Origin: Spyradocola merdavium
GTDB lineage: Bacteria; Bacillota; Clostridia; Christensenellales; UBA1750
Direction of reading: 5' to 3'
DNA length: 15,448 nt
NCBI GenBank assembly: GCA_018711265.1
Contig: DVIM01000050.1
Coordinates: 1-15,448 of the forward strand
The translations under genes were made by a program, and so were the position numbers. The notes beneath the pieces are model-generated. The model worked only from the letters and a program-made list of their open reading frames with translations. It did no database searches and was not told the DNA's origin. This document shows positions 1 to 5,200 of this stretch, piece after piece. Numbering within the stretch: the stretch's first letter is position 1; each line of letters starts with the position of its first letter.

Positions 1-93
1 GCAGGCCTGGGTGCCGGAGTAGTCGAATTCGCACGCTTGGCCGATGATGATGGGTCCCGATCCGATGATGAGAACCTTTTTCGCTTTCGCCAT
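1..93 (-). CDS. carB: Carbamoyl-phosphate synthase large subunit, N-terminal fragment
   Basis: Only the first 31 codons lie in the window; the gene continues past the left edge. The product is the ammonia- and ATP-using large subunit of carbamoyl-phosphate synthase, which supplies carbamoyl phosphate for pyrimidines and arginine. The visible residues include VLIIGSGPIIIGQACEFDYS, the highly conserved start of the first ATP-grasp half of CarB. The ATG at 93 is preceded by AAGGGGA at a normal distance. A single-copy enzyme normally follows carA, but the upstream neighbour here is an MFS gene about 107 bases away, so carB appears to start its own transcript. Identification is firm even from this short piece; completeness cannot be judged. 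Confidence 0.93.
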   Translation of the reverse strand, partial: MAKAKKVLIIGSGPIIIGQACEFDYSGTQAC

Positions 94-144
94 GTTATCT
101 TCCCCTTTTTCGCGTTCGATGGAATGCAGAATGCATACAAGTTC

Positions 145-153
145 AGTATAGCA
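145..153 (-). promoter_or_regulatory. Extended -10 promoter element for carB
   Basis: On the minus strand the sequence reads TGC followed by TATACT, an extended -10 element with five of six bases matching TATAAT. It would start transcription about 45 bases before the carB ATG. I see no good -35 hexamer at the usual distance, which extended -10 promoters can tolerate. No PyrR-type attenuator is apparent in this short leader. Confidence 0.42.
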
Positions 154-200
154 CACTTTTTGCAGGAAAAGGAGCGCTTTCCCGCGATTTCGGGAGAAAT

Positions 201-1427
201 TTACATACCGGCGCGATTGTTTGCCGCCGGGCGCTCGGCGCGGCGGTAGGCCAGCAGCACCACGAACGACCCCGCCAGCAGGAACAGCGCGAAGAACAGG
301 AACGTATTCTGCAGCCCCAGCACCGAGCTCTCCGACAGGTACCCGCCCACCAGGCTCCCGAAGATCCGGGAAAAGCCCGCGGTGATCATGGCCAGCAGGG
401 TCTGCGCGGTGGACTTGAGCTCCGGCGGGAAGCGCTCGTGGATGAGGTTTGCCGAGCAGTAGTAGTTCGTCATGTAGCTGACCGACTGCAGGAGCTGGGC
501 GAAGGTCAGCATCGCGAAGGCCCCCGCGCCGAAAAACCCGCTCACATAGGTCAGAAACAGCCGCAGCGCGCAGAAGAAGGCGGAGGCCACGATGATGGTC
601 GCGCCGCGGATCTTCTTCATCACCCGGTCGATCAGCAGGAGCGTCGGGATCTCCGACAGCGCGGAGAAGGCGTTGAGCAGGCCGCAGGCGTTGTTGTCAT
701 ACCCCAGCTCCGAGGCGTACAGCGGCAGGTAGGTGTAGGCGCAGATCCCCACCGAGATCACAAAGTTTGCAATCAGCAGGAAGAGCACCATCGGGTCGCG
801 CAGCAGGGGCCGCAGCGAGAGAGGCTTCTTTTCGCCCGCGTTTTTCTGCGCGGCGCGCATGCGCTGTTCGTCCGACCGGGGAAAGAAGAGGGTCGCAGCC
901 GCCGCGGCGCAGGTGAAGATCACGTATGCGTAGAAGATGCGCCTGAGGTCCAGGGAGAACAGGGTGCCCAGCAGGATCGGTATCAGCGCGTAGCCGACCG
1001 TCCCGCAAAGGCGGATGGGCGAAAAGCGGTAGCGGTTCTTCGTGCAGAATTCCAGCGCCATGGCGTCCGCCATGGGCAGGACCGACATGTTGAAGAGCAC
1101 GTACAGCACCGCGACAAAGAGAATATACCCAAACGACGCGCCCAGCAGGTACAGCAGCGCGCACGCCGCCGACAGCACGAGCGTCAGCAGCAGCACGAAC
1201 TTGCGGTTCGTGCGGTCCGCAAGGCGCCCCCAGGCCGTCTGAAACACCAGGGACGCGAAGGGGCCGATGGCCGTGATCAGGCCGATCTGGCTCGTGGACA
1301 GGCCCGCTTCCTTATAGTAGAGCTGAATGTAGGGACTGTAGGCGCCGTTGCCCATGTAGATCAGCGCAAAGACCAAGCCGACAAGGAGGATTCCCCGGTG
1401 CCGGTGCAGGAAAATTCGTGCGTTCAT
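201..1427 (-). CDS. MFS transporter (MFS_1_like type, 12 membrane helices)
   Basis: This is a 408-residue inner-membrane secondary transporter of the major facilitator superfamily. The loop after the second helix carries GRLADRTNRK, the MFS signature (G-x-x-A-D-R-x-x-R-K). The sequence divides into about twelve hydrophobic segments with a basic central loop. The N-terminal stretch (YMGNGAYSPYIQLYYKEAGLS) resembles the MFS_1_like/nucleoside-symporter branch that also includes 3-phenylpropionate transporters, so the substrate cannot be assigned. An in-frame reading extends upstream to 1487, but a promoter occupies that stretch, so I place the start at the ATG at 1427 (MNARIFLHRHRG), with AGGATGGG just upstream. 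An in-frame GTG at 1436 is a weaker alternative. It ends about 107 bases before carB and is divergent from the solute-binding protein gene. Confidence 0.85.
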   Translation of the reverse strand: MNARIFLHRHRGILLVGLVFALIYMGNGAYSPYIQLYYKEAGLSTSQIGLITAIGPFASLVFQTAWGRLADRTNRKFVLLLTLVLSAACALLYLLGASFGYILFVAVLYVLFNMSVLPMADAMALEFCTKNRYRFSPIRLCGTVGYALIPILLGTLFSLDLRRIFYAYVIFTCAAAAATLFFPRSDEQRMRAAQKNAGEKKPLSLRPLLRDPMVLFLLIANFVISVGICAYTYLPLYASELGYDNNACGLLNAFSALSEIPTLLLIDRVMKKIRGATIIVASAFFCALRLFLTYVSGFFGAGAFAMLTFAQLLQSVSYMTNYYCSANLIHERFPPELKSTAQTLLAMITAGFSRIFGSLVGGYLSESSVLGLQNTFLFFALFLLAGSFVVLLAYRRAERPAANNRAGM

Positions 1428-1463
1428 GTGGTCCACCCATCCTTTTGTATTTTTGTCGAATCT

Positions 1464-1492
1464 ATGATACCATTTCCGATCCGGCAAGACAA
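1464..1492 (-). promoter_or_regulatory. SigA-type promoter of the MFS gene
   Basis: On the minus strand, TTGTCT (-35) and TATCAT (-10) are separated by 17 bases, with TG one base before the -10 (extended -10). Predicted transcription begins about 30 bases before the ATG at 1427. This also excludes the longer in-frame start at 1487. Confidence 0.65.
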
Positions 1493-1546
1493 GGGCGAGT
1501 TCCGGGAAACACGGTACAATGAGATTTTACAAAAACTGAATCTGAA

Positions 1547-1561
1547 TGAAATGGGATTTCA
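1547..1561. promoter_or_regulatory. Perfect 6-3-6 inverted repeat, candidate operator
   Basis: TGAAAT-GGG-ATTTCA is a perfect inverted repeat. It lies 12 bases before the -35 box of the solute-binding protein promoter and about 60 bases behind the divergent MFS promoter. Just before it is a tandem CTGAATCTGAAT. Its position suits a regulator site, but no regulator gene lies next to it, and a 12-base match can arise by chance. Confidence 0.35.
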
Positions 1562-1572
1562 CCAAAGCGGCG

Positions 1573-1601
1573 TTGACAGATCCCAATTCCAATATTAGAA
1601 T
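1573..1601 (+). promoter_or_regulatory. SigA-type promoter of the solute-binding protein gene
   Basis: A perfect TTGACA is followed after 17 bases by TAGAAT, five of six consensus bases. Transcription should start near 1608, about 30 bases before the ATG at 1640. This is one of the best consensus promoters in the window. Confidence 0.75.
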
Positions 1602-1639
1602 AGAGCCGTAATATTGATGAAGCGAAAGGCGTTTGCGGG

Positions 1640-2953
1640 ATGAAAAGACGAAAGTGTTTTTGGATCGGCGCGATCTGTGCGGCAATTTTGTTTTCCGCCG
1701 TGGGCTGCACGGAGCCCGCACAGATGCAGGGTTCGCCCAGCCACCCCAGCGAACAGGAGGGCCAGGTCACCATCCGGTTTCTGCACATTTGGAGCGAGCA
1801 CGAGCAGACGATGGAAAAGATCGTCCGCGCGGTGGAGGAGGAGAACGACGCCCTGCGCGTGGAGATCAACACCGTGGACTGGAGTTCGGTGAACCGGGAG
1901 GTGCAGTCCGCCGCGGCCTCCGCCAGCATGTACGATGTGTTTTTTCAATATGCGGATGAGTTCGGCAGCGCGCACAGCCAGGGGCTGGTGCTGGACCTGA
2001 CCCCCTACATGGACGAGGAATGGGCCGGCGGCTTTCAGCCCGGCGCCCTTGCGGAATACACCCTGGAGGACGGCCTGTACGGCATCCCCTTCCGGGGCAG
2101 CGGCGTGGTCGTGATCTACAACGAGGACCTGTTCAACCGCTACGGCTGGCGCAAGCCCTCCTCCCAGGAGGAGATGACGGCGCTGATGCAGCTGGCCCTG
2201 AACGAAGGCCTCGTCCCGCTCGCCGCCGCGGGCCGGCCGGACGGGTTCCAGATCGAGGCGCTGCGGGGCATCGTGACGAATTACGTCACCCTGGAGGCCG
2301 GGAACCTCGACGACGCGGACCGCCTGCGCGGCCGGCGCACGGACTGGCAGGGCGAGCTCGCCGTGGGCGCCCAGCGCGTCAAGGACTGGGTCGAGCGGGG
2401 CTTCTTCGGGCCCAGCCCCCTGTCCGTGGACGAGGAGGCCGCGATCGACAGCTTCCTCTCCGGCCAGGCGGCCATGCTCCTGTGCAATACGAACGACCTG
2501 TACCAGCTGCGCGGCCAGGAGGACTACCTCGCCTTCTCCATGGACTGCTTCCTGTTCCCGGGGCCGGAGTCCTGCGCAGAGACCCTCTTCTCCGACGCCT
2601 GCTATCAGGACGGCTTTGCGGTCTACGCCGGCACCGAGCACCCGCAGGAGGCGGTGCAGCTCCTGCGCGGCCTGACCAACCCGGAGAACTGCGCCTCCTG
2701 GGCGGAGGAGACCCTCTCGGTCATGGCCGTGCAGGACGTCGAGTACGAGGACGAGCTGCTGTGCGCGTTCAACGACTTCTTCCAGCTCGCCGGCCGGAGC
2801 CGCGTCGTCCCGGACTATGCCCTGGGCGATTCGCAGACGCAGAAGGCGCAGCTCTTCGTCTCCTATCTGACCAGCGACATGACCGCGGACGACTTTGAAA
2901 CCAACTACGAAAACATCACCCGCGCCGCCATCCGCGCCAGCGAGGCGGGATGA
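1640..2953 (+). CDS. ABC-type extracellular solute-binding lipoprotein (family 1)
   Basis: A 437-residue secreted lipoprotein. The N-terminus is a type II signal peptide (basic MKRRK, hydrophobic core, then AVGC), giving Cys23 as the lipidated residue. A short polar linker precedes the fold that begins with VTIRFLHIWSEHEQTM, typical of family 1 substrate-binding proteins of carbohydrate ABC importers. YGIPFRGSGVVVIYNEDLFNRYGW is the classic mid-domain motif of these proteins. Length is normal. The likely ligand is a sugar or oligosaccharide, but it is not determinable here. No permease or ATPase gene is adjacent: a terminator follows and the divergent gene is an MFS transporter. It may therefore work with permeases encoded elsewhere or act as a sensor. 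AAAGG at 1625-1629 is the ribosome binding site. Confidence 0.9.
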   Translation: MKRRKCFWIGAICAAILFSAVGCTEPAQMQGSPSHPSEQEGQVTIRFLHIWSEHEQTMEKIVRAVEEENDALRVEINTVDWSSVNREVQSAAASASMYDVFFQYADEFGSAHSQGLVLDLTPYMDEEWAGGFQPGALAEYTLEDGLYGIPFRGSGVVVIYNEDLFNRYGWRKPSSQEEMTALMQLALNEGLVPLAAAGRPDGFQIEALRGIVTNYVTLEAGNLDDADRLRGRRTDWQGELAVGAQRVKDWVERGFFGPSPLSVDEEAAIDSFLSGQAAMLLCNTNDLYQLRGQEDYLAFSMDCFLFPGPESCAETLFSDACYQDGFAVYAGTEHPQEAVQLLRGLTNPENCASWAEETLSVMAVQDVEYEDELLCAFNDFFQLAGRSRVVPDYALGDSQTQKAQLFVSYLTSDMTADDFETNYENITRAAIRASEAG

Positions 2954-2972
2954 GGCGCCCCGGCCAAGAATG

Positions 2973-3007
2973 AAAAGGCCCCTGCCGCGCGGCGGCGGGG
3001 GCCTTTT
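2973..3007 (+). terminator. Rho-independent terminator after the solute-binding protein gene
   Basis: A perfect 10-bp stem (AAAAGGCCCC with GGGGCCTTTT) encloses a GC-rich loop that can pair further. It ends in a short T run and starts 20 bases after the stop codon. The A/T arms suggest it may work on both strands. Confidence 0.85.
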
Positions 3008-3017
3008 CGCGCGCCGG

Positions 3018-3108
3018 GGAAACCGCAGATCCTGCGCAAAAAATCGACAAAATCCGGGCAACCTGCGGCCCGATTTCGTCGTTTTCTATGCGGAAGGGCG
3101 CGGTTTCC
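3018..3108. repeat. 91-nt imperfect palindrome (long hairpin)
   Basis: The two ends, GGAAACCGC (3018-3026) and GCGGTTTCC (3100-3108), pair perfectly. The interior continues to pair about the same centre: 3035-3037 with 3090-3092, 3045-3048 with 3078-3081, 3050-3053 with 3073-3076, and 3055-3059 with 3068-3072. An 8-base loop remains at 3060-3067. By hand I count roughly 36 paired positions out of about 41. It sits between a terminator and the next promoter, so neither neighbouring transcript should contain it. It could be a palindromic interspersed element, a remnant of a small non-autonomous transposable element, or an unrecognised structured RNA. Confidence 0.6.
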
Positions 3109-3118
3109 GTGCAGCCGA

Positions 3119-3147
3119 TTGAATCCAGGGAAAACCTGTGGTATAAT
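3119..3147 (+). promoter_or_regulatory. SigA-type promoter of the CapA-like gene
   Basis: TTGAAT and a perfect TATAAT are separated by 17 bases, with TG one base before the -10 (TGTGGTATAAT). Transcription should begin near 3154. This rules out upstream in-frame starts at 3088 and makes the ATG at 3160 nearly leaderless. Confidence 0.8.
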
Positions 3148-3180
3148 AACCAAAAAAGAATGCAGAAAGGGCGTGTGCCT

Positions 3181-4545
3181 GTGCTCTATACGCGAAATAA
3201 GCCGCATAAAAGAAGACCGAATTGGCGGAACATCCTGCTGACGGCGCTGTGCGTTGTGCTCCTTGCCACCAGCGTCACCTTGCTCGTGCGCGCCGTGCCC
3301 AGCTGGCTGAAAAACAGTGGGGACGACCTCCAGCTGAACAACCCCTCCGCGCCGCCGAGCGCGACGCCGGAGGCCTCCCCGGACAGCTCCCCCGCGCAGA
3401 CGCCCGCCGCCTCCCCGGACGGCGAGCCCACGGAAAGCCCCGAGGCCTCGCCCTCGGCAACGCCCGCGCGCGGCTCCGGCACGCAGTCGGTGACCCTGGG
3501 CGCGGTGGGCGACATCCTCCTGCACGCGCAGGAGCTGCAGGCCGCAAGCCTGGAGGCCGGCGGGTACGACTTTACGAATTTCTTCAGCCGCATCGCGGCC
3601 TATACCTCCTGGCAGGACTTCACCATCGGCAGCCTGGGCGCCACGGTCGGCACCTCCAACTACGACGCGACGACCGCGCCGGCCTCCCTGCTCACGGCCC
3701 TGTCCGACGCGGGCTTTGACGTGCTGAACCTGGCCGGGGCGCACATCCTCGACCGGGACATCGCCGGCGCGCAGCAGACCGTGCAGGCTGTGCGCGACGC
3801 AGGGCTCCACGGCGTGGGCGCCTACGACAGCGGGTCGGAGTACGTCAACCCGCTCATCCTCACCAAGGACGACCTGCGCATCGCCGTGCTCAGCTACACC
3901 GAGTCCACGCTCCAGACGCCCGAGGGCGCGGCCGATACCGTCAAGTACCTCAACGAGACCACCTTTGACAACGACATGAAGCAGGTCGAGGCCGACGCCG
4001 CCGGCGTGGACTTCGTCGTGGTCTGCGTCCGCTGGGACGGCGAGGAGGACGTGCTCACCGACTCGCAGAAGAACTGGGCGCAGGTCTTTGCCGACCGCGG
4101 CGTGGACGTCGTGCTCGGCACCCACGCGAGCCTGCCGCAGACCCTGACATACGTCCAGGGCCGGGACGGCGGCAGGACCCTTGTGGCCTACGGCCTGGGC
4201 AACTTCGTCGGCCCCACGCGCTCGGGCGGCGAGGACGCGGGCTATGTGCTCAGCGTCACGCTCACCAAGAACTTTGACACCGGGGAGGAGAGCATCGACA
4301 GCGTGACCTATGTGCCGACCTGGGTGCTCAAGTACTCGGCGGGCGGCAAGTACTCCTTCGAGGTCCTGTCCGCCGTCGAATACAGCGAGCGGGGCTACCA
4401 GAACATGAGCGCGAGCGACCGCACGCGCGTCGCCGCCGTGCCCGCGGAGATCCAGGAGGCCCTGGGCGCGGACGCCGGCACCCTGGACGAGACGCGGCGC
4501 GAGATGGTCGACGGCGTGAGCACGGTCGTGCAGGAGGAAGAATAG
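3181..4545 (+). CDS. Membrane-anchored CapA-family protein with degraded metal site
   Basis: I chose the GTG at 3181 because GAAAGGG lies 9 bases upstream and the promoter excludes earlier starts; this gives 454 residues. A basic N-terminus and one membrane helix (about 17-38) are followed by a Pro/Ser/Ala/Thr/Glu-rich linker (about 54-98). A CapA/YwtB-like calcineurin-type phosphoesterase fold follows to about residue 345, on the outer face of the membrane. The family motifs align: GD (110-111), NLAGAH (183-188), GTH (313-315) and YGLGNF (337-342). Most expected ligands are changed, however. The usual NLE is SLG (151-153), NNH is GAH, HWG is RWD (284-286) and GSHPH is GTHAS. CapA proteins are linked to poly-gamma-glutamate and envelope polymers; this one may be a non-catalytic relative. 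It appears monocistronic. Confidence 0.82.
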   Translation: MLYTRNKPHKRRPNWRNILLTALCVVLLATSVTLLVRAVPSWLKNSGDDLQLNNPSAPPSATPEASPDSSPAQTPAASPDGEPTESPEASPSATPARGSGTQSVTLGAVGDILLHAQELQAASLEAGGYDFTNFFSRIAAYTSWQDFTIGSLGATVGTSNYDATTAPASLLTALSDAGFDVLNLAGAHILDRDIAGAQQTVQAVRDAGLHGVGAYDSGSEYVNPLILTKDDLRIAVLSYTESTLQTPEGAADTVKYLNETTFDNDMKQVEADAAGVDFVVVCVRWDGEEDVLTDSQKNWAQVFADRGVDVVLGTHASLPQTLTYVQGRDGGRTLVAYGLGNFVGPTRSGGEDAGYVLSVTLTKNFDTGEESIDSVTYVPTWVLKYSAGGKYSFEVLSAVEYSERGYQNMSASDRTRVAAVPAEIQEALGADAGTLDETRREMVDGVSTVVQEEE

Positions 4546-4555
4546 AAGCGCAAAC

Positions 4556-4596
4556 AAGGGGCGCTCCGGTCGTTTTCGGGCCGGGGCGCCCCTTTT
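4556..4596 (+). terminator. Rho-independent terminator after the CapA-like gene
   Basis: AAGGGGCGC-T-CCGG and CCGG-G-GCGCCCCTT pair with a single internal mismatch, enclose an 11-base loop and end in TTTT. It starts about 10 bases after the stop codon. Confidence 0.85.
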
Positions 4597-4623
4597 GCCG
4601 CGCAGGGGAGAGGAGAGAGGAAC

Positions 4624-5142
4624 GTGAATCCGCAATTCTATCTCATCACCGGCGTCATGGCGTCGGGAAAGTCCACGGTGGCCGAGTGCCTGGCGCAGGA
4701 GCTGGAACCCTGCGCGCACGTGCGCGGCGATGCGTTTCGCCGCATGATCGCCTCCGGCAGGCGGGAGATGGGGCCGGAACCGGACCCGGAAGCGCTGCGC
4801 CAATACGCCCTTCGCTGCGACCTGGCCGCGCAGACGGCCCGAGCCTACTTCCAGGCGGGGTTTTCCGTCGTGTTGCAGGATAACTACTACGGCCGGGCGC
4901 TGCCCGATATGCTCGAAAGGCTGCGCGGCCTGCCGGTGCGCGTCGTCCGCCTCTGCCCGCGGCCGGAGGTCGTGGAGCAGCGGGAGCGGGACCGCGGCAA
5001 GACGGGCTACGCGCACTTTTCCGTGCGCGCGCTGTACGCGGACTTTCTGCGGGAGACGCCGGCCATCGGCCTTGCGCTCGACAACAGTGCGGAGACGCCG
5101 CAGCAGACCGCTGCGCGCATCCTCGCAAACCGCTGGGCGTAA
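4624..5142 (+). CDS. Small P-loop kinase, chloramphenicol phosphotransferase-like (AAA_33 type)
   Basis: A soluble 172-residue protein starting at GTG 4624, with a GA-rich ribosome binding site (GAGAGG) just upstream. Walker A is GVMASGKST (10-18). GD at 35-36 is a likely catalytic or substrate-binding acid, VVLQDNYYG (82-90) forms the second core strand, and ERDRGK (121-126) is an arginine-rich lid. The C-terminal LDNSAETPQQTAARIL resembles the DTS-x-TPEECA ending of the chloramphenicol phosphotransferase and zeta-like kinase group. It should transfer phosphate from ATP to a small molecule, but the substrate cannot be read from sequence. It stands alone between terminators. There is no antitoxin-like neighbour, so a toxin role is unlikely. 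Gluconate- or shikimate-kinase-like chemistry is an alternative. Confidence 0.72.
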   Translation: MNPQFYLITGVMASGKSTVAECLAQELEPCAHVRGDAFRRMIASGRREMGPEPDPEALRQYALRCDLAAQTARAYFQAGFSVVLQDNYYGRALPDMLERLRGLPVRVVRLCPRPEVVEQRERDRGKTGYAHFSVRALYADFLRETPAIGLALDNSAETPQQTAARILANRWA

Positions 5143-5171
5143 AAAAACGCCCCCGGATCGCGCCGGGGGCG
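5141..5171 (-). terminator. Terminator shared by the convergent kinase and PBP genes
   Basis: CGCCCCCGG (5148-5156) and CCGGGGGCG (5163-5171) form a perfect 9-bp stem with a 6-base loop. Seven A residues at 5141-5147 become a T run on the minus strand, making a classic terminator for the PBP gene. The A run overlaps the TAA stop of the kinase gene. On the plus strand the hairpin lacks a T run and may terminate only weakly. Confidence 0.82.
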
Positions 5172-5200
5172 GGGAAGGGGCGGACGCGCGGCGCTGCGCC

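Noticed and set aside
178..199. Short hairpin after the MFS gene (TTTCCCG with CGGGAGAAA)
   Set aside because: Only about seven base pairs with a bulge and no T run after it on the minus strand; too weak to call a terminator.
2905..5016. Long minus-strand open frame across the CapA-like and kinase genes
   Set aside because: It crosses two terminators, a promoter and the palindrome, and shows no recognisable domain. The plus-strand frames carry clear motifs and ribosome binding sites.
4624..5142. Zeta-type toxin or toxin-antitoxin pair
   Set aside because: The kinase has a zeta/CPT-like fold, but there is no small antitoxin-like gene next to it, and both flanks are terminators and unrelated genes.
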